From assembly GCA_026647215.1 (NCBI GenBank), contig JAPKHC010000022.1:26519-90518 (forward strand): a DNA stretch of 64,000 nt, given 5' to 3'. Positions 44,482-53,740 of this stretch are shown here, piece after piece. Every line of letters begins with the position of its first letter. The stretch's first letter is position 1. Below the pieces are notes generated by a model, which was not told where the DNA came from, searched no databases, and saw only the letters and a program-made list of their open reading frames with translations. The DNA comes from F1-120-MAGs118 sp013360535. GTDB lineage: Bacteria > Planctomycetota > UBA1135 > GCA-002686595. A program made the translations under genes and the position numbers.

Positions 44482-45288
44482 ATGCGAGTGGCCGCCCTGC
44501 AGTTCGACGTTCGCCGCGGAGCGACGCGCGAGAACCTCGCCGAGGTCGAGCGGGGCCTGCGCGAGGCGGCGCAGCGCGGGATCGAGCTCGTGGTGTTGCC
44601 CGAGATGTGGCCCTCGAGCTTTCCCGGGCCCAAGGCCGAGCTCGCGGCGCTCGTCGAGGCCGACGCGGCCGCGTGGCGACGGGTCGAGGAACTTTCGCGC
44701 GAGCTTTCGCTCTCCGTCTGTGGTTCCGGCTTCGGCGCGACGCCGAACGCCTTGCCGCGCAACCGCGCGCGACTCGTCTCGCGCGGTGCGACGTTGCTCG
44801 AGTACGACAAGGTCCACTTGTTCTCGCCGACGGCCGAAACCGAGAGTTTCTCCGGCGGTGAAGAGCCGCCGCCGACGGTCGAGCTCTCCGGCGCACGCGT
44901 CGCTTGCCTGGTCTGCTACGACCTGCGATTTCCCGAGCTGACGCGCCGCACCTTTCTCGACGGCGCCGAGCTCCTGTGCGTCAGCGCGCAGTGGCCGCTC
45001 GCGCGCGCTCCGCACTGGCGCGCGCTCTCACTCGGCCTCGCCGCGCAGAACCAGTGCTTCGTCGTCGCCTGCAACCGCACCGGCACCGACGTGATCGGCC
45101 GGCGCGAGTTGGTGCTCGAATTCCCGGGCAACTCGCTGATCGCGAGCCCGCACGGCGTCGTGCTCGCCGAAGGAACGGCGCAGGACACGCTCGTCGCGGC
45201 CGAGCTCGACCTCGAGCTCGTGCGCGAGCTGCGCCGCCGCGTTCCGGTCGCGCGCGACCGCCGCCCCGAGCTCTACGCGCGCTGGTAG
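44482..45288 (+). CDS. Carbon-nitrogen hydrolase (nitrilase family)
   Basis: A 268-residue nitrilase superfamily amidase. The catalytic triad is in LVVLPEMWPS (Glu), LEYDKVHLFSP (Lys) and ACLVCYDLRFPEL (Cys), with SAQWPLARAPHWRALSLGLA following. The pattern is close to YafV/NIT2-like omega-amidases that hydrolyse 2-oxoglutaramate and similar. ATG 44482 starts directly at the first strand (MRVAALQFDV). It is transcribed away from the membrane protein at 43218. Confidence 0.9.
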   Translation: MRVAALQFDVRRGATRENLAEVERGLREAAQRGIELVVLPEMWPSSFPGPKAELAALVEADAAAWRRVEELSRELSLSVCGSGFGATPNALPRNRARLVSRGATLLEYDKVHLFSPTAETESFSGGEEPPPTVELSGARVACLVCYDLRFPELTRRTFLDGAELLCVSAQWPLARAPHWRALSLGLAAQNQCFVVACNRTGTDVIGRRELVLEFPGNSLIASPHGVVLAEGTAQDTLVAAELDLELVRELRRRVPVARDRRPELYARW

Positions 45289-45307
45289 TGCGGCCCACAA
45301 CGGGCGA

Positions 45308-45332
45308 TGGCCAGCGTTTCGAGCGCTGGCCA
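45308..45332. terminator. Hairpin between convergent genes
   Basis: TGGCCAGCG (45308-45316) pairs with CGCTGGCCA (45324-45332), loop TTTCGAG, midway between the convergent nitrilase and small secreted-protein genes. A TCTC-rich run follows on the plus strand. Confidence 0.7.
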
Positions 45333-45366
45333 CCGTCCGTCTCTCAATCTCTCTCTCTGGGTCCCG

Positions 45367-45897
45367 CTATACCGGAGGCAGCGGCGTCTTCTCGAGCCGC
45401 GGCGGCGCGTCGGGACGACGCGCATCGTGCGGCGTGATCACGGGCACGTGCGCGGCCGGCGGCGGCGGCGCACAGATCGCGGACGGCAGGCTGCCCGCGG
45501 GCGCGAGGGGCGAGCTGAAGAGGCGCGTCGAGTGCGCGTCCCGGCCCCAGGCGTGGAAGGGATGGCTGTCGACGTCGAACCACACGCACTCGCCGGCTTC
45601 GCGCAACGTCTCGAGCGACCAGGCGCTGGTCGCGTGGACACCGCGCTCGTCGCGCGACAGCACGCGCAGCTCGAGCCCGTCGATCGAACCTGCGGCGAAG
45701 CGCAGCTCGACGCGCCCGAAGGCCGGCACCACGAAGCTCGCGCGCCGCCCCGTCCGGGGATCGGAGAGCAGCACGAGTTCCGGTCGCGCCGTCGGGTTGC
45801 TCGCCGCGAGGCGCGTCGCGCCGACGGCGACGGCCAAGTCGAAGCCAGCGACGGCTTGAGGGGACGCGAGGGCGCACAACGCGCAGAGGGTGAGCAT
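45367..45897 (-). CDS. Small hypothetical exported protein
   Basis: A 176-residue protein with a short signal peptide (MLTLCALCALASPQAVA). The remainder has no recognised domain, apart from a Pro-rich tail (CAPPPPAAHVPVITPHD ... TPLPPV). It contains PTARPELVLLSDPRTGRR and VLSRDERGVHATSAWSLETL, consistent with a beta-sandwich. CTGGAG lies a few bases ahead of the start. It follows the CHAT operon in the same direction, 160 bp after that gene's stop. Confidence 0.6.
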   Translation of the reverse strand: MLTLCALCALASPQAVAGFDLAVAVGATRLAASNPTARPELVLLSDPRTGRRASFVVPAFGRVELRFAAGSIDGLELRVLSRDERGVHATSAWSLETLREAGECVWFDVDSHPFHAWGRDAHSTRLFSSPLAPAGSLPSAICAPPPPAAHVPVITPHDARRPDAPPRLEKTPLPPV

Positions 45898-46057
45898 GTT
45901 CGGGGACTCCAGAGGCCGCCGCGCGCGGGGGAGCGCTGCGACGTTGCCGGGGTATCGGAGTCCCGTGTTTCCCGCTTGAGCCCCGGCGGGAACTTTCTTC
46001 GCTCGCGGCTCTCAAGTCCGGGAATGCGCGGCACGCGGCGCCGCTGGAGCGCCCCCT

Positions 46058-48511
46058 CTAGTCGCGTCCCACGGCCCGGAAGCCAGCCCAGTCCGCGGGC
46101 GGCAATCCCGCGGCCGCGAGCGTTCGCCGCGCACGCGCCGCCGCGCGCGAAGGGGAAGCGACGAGCGCGAGCTCGCGATGGAACAGCTCACCGAACTTCG
46201 CCGCCGCCGAGTCCTCGACAGGCCACGAGGTGACGACGAGGTTGCGGGTGCCACTCGCGAGGAAGGCGCGCGCGAGCCCGAACAGGCCTTCGGCATCGAC
46301 ACGCTCGCCACCGCCGCTCCAGCAGGCGGACAGCACGACGAGCGGCAGCTTCGGACGAGCGGACGCGAGCTCGTCCGCGCACAACGAGAGCGGCTCGCTG
46401 GTGACGACGGCGGCGGAGCCGAAGGGGCGCCAGCGATCGCAGCCGTCGACGAGGTGCGTGGCGAGGTGCAGCGGAGCGGACGTGCGGCAGGCGTCGAGCA
46501 GGGCCGCGCGCGTGAAGGCCGGCCCGCTCGAGAGCGTCGAGCCGGGGCGCAGGCGCGCGAGGGTCTCCAGCTCGGTCTCGGCGGCGGCGAGGCGCGGCCG
46601 GTCGGCGTCCGCGGTCGGCGCGCCGAGGAAGTTCCAGGTCGCGAAGGTCGCGGGGAGCGGCGCAGGGCCGGGCTCGGGGGCGGGCAGGCCGGGCAGGACG
46701 AGCACGGCGCCGTCCTCGCCGACCAAGGCGCGCGAGACGAGCTCAAAAGGCAGCGTTTCGAGCGGACCGTGCGCGCCGAGGAACAGGCGCGGCTCGGGGC
46801 CGGCGCCCGCGCGACAGGCGGCAAGGTCCGTGAGGATCGTGGCCGGGACGAGGCGGCGCAGGAGCTCGTCTGCAAGCTGCGCGACGCGTGTCGCCGGGCC
46901 CGACGGTGCGAGCGCCGCCTCGCGCAGCCGGCGCACGGCGAGCTCGAGCTCGCTGCGGCCTACGTCGAGCACTTCCGCGCGCGCACGGCCGCGTGGATCG
47001 ACGAAGGCGACGACGGTCGTGTCGGCGCCGACGATCCACGTCACCAGCCCCAGTTCGGCCGCGGCGGCCCAGCTCTTCACGCAGGCGACGTCGATCGAGA
47101 ACTCGGCGCCGCTGCGCAGGCTGCGCGCGTGGGCGCTCTCGATCACGGCCGCGGCGCCGAGCGGATCGCCGCAGGTGAGCTGGGCCTGGGCGAGGCGCGC
47201 GACGCTCTCGAGCCCGAGGCCCTCGCCGATCACGCTGCCGAAGCGCTGCAGCGCACTCGTCCGCGCGAGCGAGCGCTGCTCGCCTTCGCGGTCGAGCGCG
47301 GCGTCAAAAGCGAGGCCGAGGTGCTCGCGCGCGGCCAGCGCATCGCCCAGCCGCAGTTCCGCCTCGCCGAGCAGCGCGAGCGCGCGCTCGCGTCCGAGCG
47401 GCGAGAGCGAATCCGGCGGCTCGGGTCCGAGCAAGCTCAGCACCTGCTCGGGCTGGTCGCGCTCGAGCGCGAGCTGCGCGAGGGCGAGCACGGCGAGTTC
47501 CCCGGGGGCCCCGCTCGCCACCTCCTCGAAGCGCCGGGCCGCGCCGTCGAGCTGGCCCGCGCGCAGGCTCGCGCTGCCGACGAGCAGGTTCCACTCCTGC
47601 ACGTCGAGGGCGTGCGCTCCCGGCGGCGGCGCGTTTTTCCCGAGGAATTCGAGCGCCTCGTCGGCGTGGTCGCGGTGGATCAGGCGCGCGGCCCAGTCGC
47701 GCGCGAGCGGCCAGCTGTCGCGCGGGTCGCGGAAGCTCGCGAGCTCGACGAGCAAGCGCTCCTCCTCGCGCACGTCCCCTTCGAGCCGCGCCAGCGCCAT
47801 CTGGCCCTGCAGCGCGTGCTCGCGGAAATCGTCGCGGCGCACGCGCTCGGCACGCGTCAGCAGCGTGTCGAAGCCGGTGCGCGCCACCGAGATGTCGCCG
47901 CGCGCGAGTGCGAGCCGCGCGAGCAGGTACTCGGGCTCGAGGCGCGGCGTCGACTGGCCGGCGCGCGCGAACAGCTCGAGCGCCCGCGTCGCGTCGGCCT
48001 GCGCGCGGCGCCCGACCTCCGTGCGCGCGCGGGCGTCGAGCGTCGCGTCGTTCTCGTAGCGCTCGACCTCGATGCGCGCGAGCAGCGCCAGCGCCTGCGC
48101 CGCCGGAACGAAGTCGGGCCGGGCCGCGGCCTCGCGCGCCAGCGTCGCCAGTTCCGCGACGATGCGCTCGCGCTCCTGCGCCCACTCGACGCCGGACACT
48201 CCGCTCGCGCCCGCGTCGCGCACGCGCTGCCACAGCTCGACGTACCGCACCTCGTCGCGCACGCCTTGGCGCCGTGCTTCGGCCGGCAGGCCGCAGTACC
48301 ACGCGGCGACGTCGCGCGGATCGCAGCGACCGTGCAGCGTGCAGAGCTCGTCCGCCGCGCTCTTCAGGCCACTCGCCGCGCCCTCGTCACCTTCGCGCAG
48401 CGCCCGCAACGCCGTGGCGAAGCGCGACAACGCGCTCGTGTACGCGTCCTGCGCACGCGCGAGCGGCGCGACCATCAGCGCCGCCGCGAGGAACCAAGCT
48501 GCCAGCCTCAA
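46058..48511 (-). CDS. Exported TPR-CHAT domain protein
   Basis: An 817-residue protein with a signal peptide (MRLAAWFLAAALMVAPLARA), a long central region of TPR-like helical repeats (about 150-470) and a C-terminal CHAT domain. The caspase-like dyad is His686 in LHLATHLVDG and Cys730 in VVLSACWSGGG; RLFLGAHGPLETLPFEL and VTSWPVEDSAAAKF are other CHAT landmarks. CHAT proteases are caspase relatives acting in signalling, defence or cell death. The gene is 48 bp after the anti-sigma gene of an ECF operon in the same direction. A secreted CHAT protein controlled by an envelope signal is suggested. Confidence 0.88.
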   Translation of the reverse strand: MRLAAWFLAAALMVAPLARAQDAYTSALSRFATALRALREGDEGAASGLKSAADELCTLHGRCDPRDVAAWYCGLPAEARRQGVRDEVRYVELWQRVRDAGASGVSGVEWAQERERIVAELATLAREAAARPDFVPAAQALALLARIEVERYENDATLDARARTEVGRRAQADATRALELFARAGQSTPRLEPEYLLARLALARGDISVARTGFDTLLTRAERVRRDDFREHALQGQMALARLEGDVREEERLLVELASFRDPRDSWPLARDWAARLIHRDHADEALEFLGKNAPPPGAHALDVQEWNLLVGSASLRAGQLDGAARRFEEVASGAPGELAVLALAQLALERDQPEQVLSLLGPEPPDSLSPLGRERALALLGEAELRLGDALAAREHLGLAFDAALDREGEQRSLARTSALQRFGSVIGEGLGLESVARLAQAQLTCGDPLGAAAVIESAHARSLRSGAEFSIDVACVKSWAAAAELGLVTWIVGADTTVVAFVDPRGRARAEVLDVGRSELELAVRRLREAALAPSGPATRVAQLADELLRRLVPATILTDLAACRAGAGPEPRLFLGAHGPLETLPFELVSRALVGEDGAVLVLPGLPAPEPGPAPLPATFATWNFLGAPTADADRPRLAAAETELETLARLRPGSTLSSGPAFTRAALLDACRTSAPLHLATHLVDGCDRWRPFGSAAVVTSEPLSLCADELASARPKLPLVVLSACWSGGGERVDAEGLFGLARAFLASGTRNLVVTSWPVEDSAAAKFGELFHRELALVASPSRAAARARRTLAAAGLPPADWAGFRAVGRD

Positions 48512-48559
48512 GGTGGAAGCCGGATGGTGGCGTGTTTGGCCACCAAGGTCCAGCTTGGT

Positions 48560-49720
48560 TCAGCGCCCGGGCCGGGTGTTCAGGTACGTGTCGCGGGCCG
48601 GCGACGGCGGCAGGCGGCGCGCGTACTCGCGGGCGTCGCCGACAAAACCGTGCAGGTGGAGCAGGTTGAGCACCGTCTCGCTGCGCAGCGGCTCCCCGGA
48701 GCCGAGCGCGAGCGCGAGCTCCGCCACCAGCGCCGGTTCGAGCCGTGCCTCGAAGTCGCGCTCGCCCAGCGGCACGCTCAGGCCGTCGACCTCGGCCCAC
48801 GCTTCCCACGTGTAGTGGCCGGGCTCGAGCGCGACGAGCGCGGTCGCCTCGAGGCGCGGCGCAGGGCCGTCGAGGCGCAGGACCGACCGGCCGTCGTCGA
48901 AAGCGCTGCCGTCGTTGCGGCGCAGCTCGATCCGGTAGCGCGTGGCGCGCGGGCGCGGCGCGAGCTCGAAGGCGAGCAGCGACCACGTGCCGTCTTCGCC
49001 GACGAGCAACGCATCGCGCGGGAACAGCAGGGCTACCTCGTCCGCGCCGCGCAGCACCGGCTCGACCGGGAAGCGGATCTCGGCGCTCGCGAAGGCCGTC
49101 GGAGCGCGGCCGGGGCCACGGATCGCGAGCAGCAGGAGCGCGAGGGCGGCCGCGGCGGCGAGCGGAATGGCCCAGCGCAGGCGGCGGAAGTGGTTGGCGC
49201 GCTGGAGGCCCGTCGCAGCGCCGTCGAAGAGCAGCGGCGCCGGCGGACGGCTCGCGAGCGAATCGACGAGACTCGAGCACTCGCCGCACTCGGCGAGGTG
49301 CGCCCGCAGCGCCAGTCGCTCGGCATCCGGCAGCGAACGCGCGCCGGGACCGCGACCGTAGTCGAAGAGCTCCTCCGGCGACGGGCAATGGAGGCCGCCG
49401 GCGCCGAGCGTGTCCCCGGCGAGCCATTCTTCGGCCTCCTTGAGCATCTCGAGCCCCGGCCCGCACTCGTTGCACTGCGCGGCGTGGGCTTCGAGGCCGC
49501 CCAGCTCCGCCGGCGACAGCTCGGTCCACTCCGGCAGGCGGGCGCGCAGGTCGGGTCGGACGCAGGCGGGCACGCCAGCCGGCGCGCTGCCGGGCTGGAA
49601 CTCGCCCGGACGGGGGGCGGCGCCTTCCGGCGGGAACGGGGGGGTGCGGGCGGACATCTCTCGCCCCGATTCCGCAGGTTTGTGCCGCCGCGGGCGATCT
49701 TCCCGACCAAAACCGCTCAT
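48560..49720 (-). CDS. Zinc-finger anti-sigma factor, membrane-anchored
   Basis: A 386-residue protein. The start at 49720 is supported by the ATGA overlap with the sigma gene; an ATG at 49657 would be without it. Two zf-HC2-like segments are visible: LEAHAAQCNEC and HCPSPEELFDYG ... LRAHLAECGECSS (the His-x3-Cys-x2-Cys pattern). A membrane helix (WAIPLAAAAALALLLLAI, ~225) separates the cytoplasmic zinc fingers from an extracytoplasmic beta-rich domain. It most likely binds the co-encoded sigma factor and releases it on an external signal. Confidence 0.85.
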   Translation of the reverse strand: MSGFGREDRPRRHKPAESGREMSARTPPFPPEGAAPRPGEFQPGSAPAGVPACVRPDLRARLPEWTELSPAELGGLEAHAAQCNECGPGLEMLKEAEEWLAGDTLGAGGLHCPSPEELFDYGRGPGARSLPDAERLALRAHLAECGECSSLVDSLASRPPAPLLFDGAATGLQRANHFRRLRWAIPLAAAAALALLLLAIRGPGRAPTAFASAEIRFPVEPVLRGADEVALLFPRDALLVGEDGTWSLLAFELAPRPRATRYRIELRRNDGSAFDDGRSVLRLDGPAPRLEATALVALEPGHYTWEAWAEVDGLSVPLGERDFEARLEPALVAELALALGSGEPLRSETVLNLLHLHGFVGDAREYARRLPPSPARDTYLNTRPGR

Positions 49721-50295
49721 TCCGCGAGCTCGCTCCGCGGCAGCCGCGACAGAAGTTCCTTGCGGAGCGCGCTGGCGGCGCGCTTGAGACGGTACTTGGT
49801 CTGCTCGACCGTGATCGAGAGCTCGGCCGCGATGTCGATCAGCGTGCGGTGCTCCACGAAGCGCAGGACGAGCAGCTGGCGCTCTTCCGGCGGCAATTGG
49901 GCGATCGCGTGGCGCACCGTCCGCCCGATCTCGCGGTCGGCGATCGACTCCGGCAGCGGGCCGGAAGGGTCGACCTGCTCGGGCAGCTCGTCCCCCGGCA
50001 GCGAGACGCGCACGCGCCGCGCGGCGTTCGTCTTGCGCTTGAGGTCGACGCAGCGGCACCACGCGACGCGGTAGGCCCACGTGCCGAAACTGCCGCGCGC
50101 GGGGTCGAAGGAGTCGTTCTGCAGGCGCTCGAGCACGTGCCAGACGAGGTCCTGGAACAGGTCCTCCCGCGTCGTCGGGTCCGACTCGAAATTGGCGATG
50201 CAGTGCTGGAACAGCGGGCGGTAACGCTCGAGGAAGACGCTGACCGCGTCGTCGCGCCGCTCGCGCAGTCCTTCGACGAGTTCCCGTTCGTCCAA
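49717..50295 (-). CDS. ECF RNA polymerase sigma factor
   Basis: A 192-residue sigma-70 family factor. Region 2 is FLERYRPLFQHCIANF and TREDLFQDLVWHVLERL; region 4 is LPPEERQLLVLRFVEHRTL, IDIAAELSITVEQTKYRLKR. It overlaps its anti-sigma factor by ATGA. The ECF-anti-sigma pair followed by a CHAT protein gene suggests an inducible envelope-response operon. It is divergent from the thiolase operon, with 188 bp between. Confidence 0.93.
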   Translation of the reverse strand: MDERELVEGLRERRDDAVSVFLERYRPLFQHCIANFESDPTTREDLFQDLVWHVLERLQNDSFDPARGSFGTWAYRVAWCRCVDLKRKTNAARRVRVSLPGDELPEQVDPSGPLPESIADREIGRTVRHAIAQLPPEERQLLVLRFVEHRTLIDIAAELSITVEQTKYRLKRAASALRKELLSRLPRSELAE

Positions 50296-50483
50296 TGGTG
50301 GTCCGGCCCTGCGTCACGGAATAGGAAGCGAGGGGGCGTGATGCAAGCGCTTCGTCTCGCGACATTCCACTCCGCTGGACTTCCGCTCGGACTACGTTCG
50401 CGGGAAGGTGGAGGGAATTCGGGTCGCGGCGTATCCTGCTTGCGTTCGCGCTCTCCCGACCCGTTTCAACCGGAGCACCCACC

Positions 50484-51668
50484 GTGAAGGAAGTTGTCCT
50501 CGTCGGCGCCTGCCGCACCCCGATCGCCAAGTTCCAGGGCTCGCTGGCGGGCTTCCGCGCGCCCGACCTCGGGGCCCTTGCGATCGCCGAGGCCCTGCGC
50601 CGCGCCGGCGTCCCGGTCGACGCCGTGGACGAGGTCATCATGGGCAACGTCCTGCAGGCGGGGCTCGGCCAGAACCCGGCCCGTCAGGCGGCCCGCAAGG
50701 CCGGCATTCCCGACCGCGTCGGCTCGTTCACGGTCAACAAGGTGTGCGGCTCCGGCCTCAAGTCCGTGATGCTCGCCGCCCAAGCCATCCGCGCCGGCGA
50801 TGCCGAGCTGATCGTCGCCGGGGGCATGGAGAGCATGACCAACGCGCCGTACCTGCTGCCCGAGGCGCGCGCGGGTGTGAGGCTGGGCCACGGCAAGTTG
50901 ATCGACTCGATGGTCTGGGACGGCCTGTGGGACATCTACAACGACTTCCACATGGGCATCACGGGCGAGAAGGTGGCCGAGAAGTACGGCATCACGCGCC
51001 AGATGCAGGACGAGTTCGCGGCGCAGAGCCATCGCCGCGCCGCCGAGGCCACCGCGGCCGGGCGCTTCACGGACGAGCGCTTCGCGGTCGCGATCCCGCA
51101 GCGCAAGGGCGATCCGATCCAGTTCAACACCGACGAGGGTGTCAAGGGCGACACGACGGCCGAGGGCATCGCCAAGCTCAAGCCGGCCTTCAAGCCCGAC
51201 GGCGGCACGGTGACGGCGGCCAACGCGTCGTCGATCAACGACGGAGCATCGGCGGTGGTCGTGATGAGCGCGGAACGTGCGAAGCAGCTCGGCTGCAAGC
51301 CGCTCGCCCGCGTGCTCGCGTACGGCACCGGCGGTTGCGCGCCGGAGTGGGTGATGATGGCGCCGGAAGTGTCGATCAAGGGCGTCGCGGCCAAGCTCGG
51401 GATGAAGCCCAGCGACTTTGACCTGCACGAGATCAACGAAGCCTTCTCGTCGGCGGCGCTCGCGCTCACCAAGGTGCTCGAGCTCGATCCCGCGAAGGTC
51501 AACGTCAACGGCGGTGCGGTCGCGATCGGTCACCCGATCGGCGCGAGCGGTTGCCGCGTGCTCACGACGCTGCTGCACGCGCTGAAGCAGCGCGGCGCGA
51601 AGCGGGGCATGGCGTCCTTGTGCCTGGGTGGCGGCAATGCGGTCTCGATGGCCGTGGAGGCGCTGTAG
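50484..51668 (+). CDS. Acetyl-CoA C-acetyltransferase (thiolase)
   Basis: A 394-residue thiolase II, condensing or cleaving acetoacetyl-CoA. The nucleophilic Cys is in FTVNKVCGSGLKSVMLA (about residue 89); the other catalytic residues are in GGAVAIGHPIGASGCR (His) and ASLCLGGGNAVSMAVEAL (Cys). GTG start with GGAG nine bases upstream. It opens a ten-gene plus-strand run of acyl-CoA metabolism; the next gene starts two bases after its stop. Confidence 0.95.
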   Translation: MKEVVLVGACRTPIAKFQGSLAGFRAPDLGALAIAEALRRAGVPVDAVDEVIMGNVLQAGLGQNPARQAARKAGIPDRVGSFTVNKVCGSGLKSVMLAAQAIRAGDAELIVAGGMESMTNAPYLLPEARAGVRLGHGKLIDSMVWDGLWDIYNDFHMGITGEKVAEKYGITRQMQDEFAAQSHRRAAEATAAGRFTDERFAVAIPQRKGDPIQFNTDEGVKGDTTAEGIAKLKPAFKPDGGTVTAANASSINDGASAVVVMSAERAKQLGCKPLARVLAYGTGGCAPEWVMMAPEVSIKGVAAKLGMKPSDFDLHEINEAFSSAALALTKVLELDPAKVNVNGGAVAIGHPIGASGCRVLTTLLHALKQRGAKRGMASLCLGGGNAVSMAVEAL

Positions 51669-51670
51669 TC

Positions 51671-52522
51671 ATGGCTTTCTACGACAAGGTCGCCGTCATC
51701 GGCGCGGGCACGATGGGCAACGGGATCGCGCAGACGTTCGCGACCCACGGCAGTCAGGTGGCGCTGGTCGACATCGACGCCAAGGGCCTCGAGAAGGGCG
51801 TCGCCGCGATCCGCGCGAGCCTCGACAAGTTCGCGTCGAAGGGCGCCCTGACGAAGGAAGCGGCGGATGCGGCCTTCGCGAACGTAAGGCCCTCGAGCGC
51901 GATGGACGCGGTCAAGGGCGCGGCGCTCGTGGTCGAGGCCGTTTCGGAGCGTGAGGCGATCAAGAAGAGCGTGTTCCAGCAGCTCGACGCGCTCACCGGG
52001 CCGGAGTGCATCCTCGCGACGAACACGAGCTCGATCTCGATCACCGCGATCGCGGCGAGCACGAAGCGTCCCGACAAGGTGATCGGGATGCACTTCATGA
52101 ACCCGGTGCCGCTGATGAAGCTCGTCGAGGTCATCCGCGGGCAGGAAACGTCGGCGGAAACGACGGCCAGGGTTGTCGCCTGCTCGGAGGCGCTCGGCAA
52201 GGTGCCGGTCGAAGCGAGCGACTATCCGGGGTTCGTGTCGAACCGCGTGCTGATGCCGATGATCAACGAGGCCGTGTACTGCCTGATGGAAGGCGTCGCG
52301 ACCAAGGAGGGCATCGACACGGTGATGAAGCTCGGCATGAACCATCCGATGGGGCCGCTGGCGCTCGCCGACCTGATCGGCCTCGATGTCTGCCTCGACA
52401 TCCTCAACGTGCTCCACACAGGACTCGGCGACGACAAGTACCGGCCCTGCCCGCTGCTCAAGCGCATGGTCGCGGCCGGGCGCCTGGGACGGAAGTCGAA
52501 GAAGGGCTTCTACGACTATTGA
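51671..52522 (+). CDS. 3-hydroxybutyryl-CoA dehydrogenase
   Basis: A 283-residue 3-hydroxyacyl-CoA dehydrogenase. The NAD motif VAVIGAGTMGNGIAQTF begins at residue 7; LATNTSSISITAIAAS and VIGMHFMNPVPLMKLVEVI carry the catalytic Ser, His and Glu region; NRVLMPMINEA and LGMNHPMGPLALADLIGLD form the C-terminal domain. It interconverts 3-hydroxybutyryl-CoA and acetoacetyl-CoA. It lies 2 bp after the thiolase and 62 bp before an acyl-CoA dehydrogenase. Confidence 0.95.
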   Translation: MAFYDKVAVIGAGTMGNGIAQTFATHGSQVALVDIDAKGLEKGVAAIRASLDKFASKGALTKEAADAAFANVRPSSAMDAVKGAALVVEAVSEREAIKKSVFQQLDALTGPECILATNTSSISITAIAASTKRPDKVIGMHFMNPVPLMKLVEVIRGQETSAETTARVVACSEALGKVPVEASDYPGFVSNRVLMPMINEAVYCLMEGVATKEGIDTVMKLGMNHPMGPLALADLIGLDVCLDILNVLHTGLGDDKYRPCPLLKRMVAAGRLGRKSKKGFYDY

Positions 52523-52584
52523 GAGCGGCCCGAGCGCGCGACAGCACGACGAACACCGACCGAAAACCACGGGAAAAGCCAGCC

Positions 52585-53724
52585 ATGTTCGAACTGAGCG
52601 AAGAACTGACGATGGTCCGCGACGCCGCGCGCGAGTTCGCCGAGCGTGAGCTCAAGCCGCGCGCCACGAAGCACGACCGGCAGGAGCACCTCGACGCGGA
52701 AGTGCTCAAGCTGATCGGCGAGCTGGGCTTCTGGGGCCTGACGGTCTCGGAGGAGTACGGCGGTTCTGGCCTGGGGAATCTCGCGCTCTCGATCGTGCTG
52801 GAGGAGCTCAACCGCGGCTGCGGCGCGACCGGCGTCACGGTCAGCGTGCACAACAGCCTCCTGTGCTCGCCGCTGATGAAGTACGGCAACGCGGAGCAGA
52901 AGAAGCGCTTCCTGCCGAAGCTCGCGAGTGGCGAGTGGATCGGCGCCTACTGCCTGACCGAGCCGGGTTCGGGCTCCGACGCGGCGGCGCTCTCGACGCG
53001 CGCGGTCAAGGACGGCGACCACTACGTGCTCGACGGCACGAAGATCTGGGTCACTTCGGGTTCGATGGCGGGGCTCGCGCTCGTGTACGCGCGCACCAAC
53101 CCCGACGTGCCGAAGGCCAAGGGCATCAGCGCGTTCCTGGTCGAGACCTCGACGCCCGGCTGCATCGTCGGCAAGAAGGAGCTCAAGTGCGGCATCCGCG
53201 GCTCACCCGCGGTCGAGCTGCAGTTCGACAAGTGCCGCGTTCCGGCCGCGAACATGGTGGGAGCGCTCGACAAGGGCTTCCCGATCGCGATGGACACTCT
53301 CGACGGCGGTCGCATCGGCATCGCCGCGCAGTCGGTCGGCATCGGACAGGCCTGCCTCGAGGAGGCGATCAGCTACGCGAAGGTGCGCGTGCAGTTCGGC
53401 AAGCCGATCGCGCACTTCCAGGCCATCCAGCACAAGATTGCCGACATGCAGACGCGCCTCTCCGCCTCGCGCATGCTCGTGCAGAAGGCGGCGTGGCTGC
53501 GCGACCGCGGCGAGCCCTGCGGTCGTCAGGCGGCCGAAGCGAAGCTGTTCGCGTCGCAGACGGCCAACTTCTGCGCCGACGAGTGCCTGCAGATCCACGG
53601 GGGCGCGGGCTACACCGACCACTTCATCGCCGAGCGGCTCTTCCGCGATGCGCGCATCACCGAGATCTACGAGGGTGCGACCGACATCCAGCGCCTCGTG
53701 ATCGCCCGTTCGGTGATCGGCTAG
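52585..53724 (+). CDS. Acyl-CoA dehydrogenase, short-chain type
   Basis: A 379-residue acyl-CoA dehydrogenase. The FAD segments AYCLTEPGSGSDAAALST and IWVTSGSMAGLALV, and the C-terminal ITEIYEGATDIQRLVIARS with the catalytic Glu (EIYEG), match the short-chain/butyryl-CoA dehydrogenase pattern. ATG 52585 is followed by the usual MFELSEELTMVRDAAREFAE. With the thiolase and hydroxybutyryl-CoA dehydrogenase it makes three steps of a C4 beta-oxidation spiral; an enoyl-CoA hydratase is not in this operon. Confidence 0.94.
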   Translation: MFELSEELTMVRDAAREFAERELKPRATKHDRQEHLDAEVLKLIGELGFWGLTVSEEYGGSGLGNLALSIVLEELNRGCGATGVTVSVHNSLLCSPLMKYGNAEQKKRFLPKLASGEWIGAYCLTEPGSGSDAAALSTRAVKDGDHYVLDGTKIWVTSGSMAGLALVYARTNPDVPKAKGISAFLVETSTPGCIVGKKELKCGIRGSPAVELQFDKCRVPAANMVGALDKGFPIAMDTLDGGRIGIAAQSVGIGQACLEEAISYAKVRVQFGKPIAHFQAIQHKIADMQTRLSASRMLVQKAAWLRDRGEPCGRQAAEAKLFASQTANFCADECLQIHGGAGYTDHFIAERLFRDARITEIYEGATDIQRLVIARSVIG

Positions 53725-53740
53725 GACCGGAGCGACGCAC

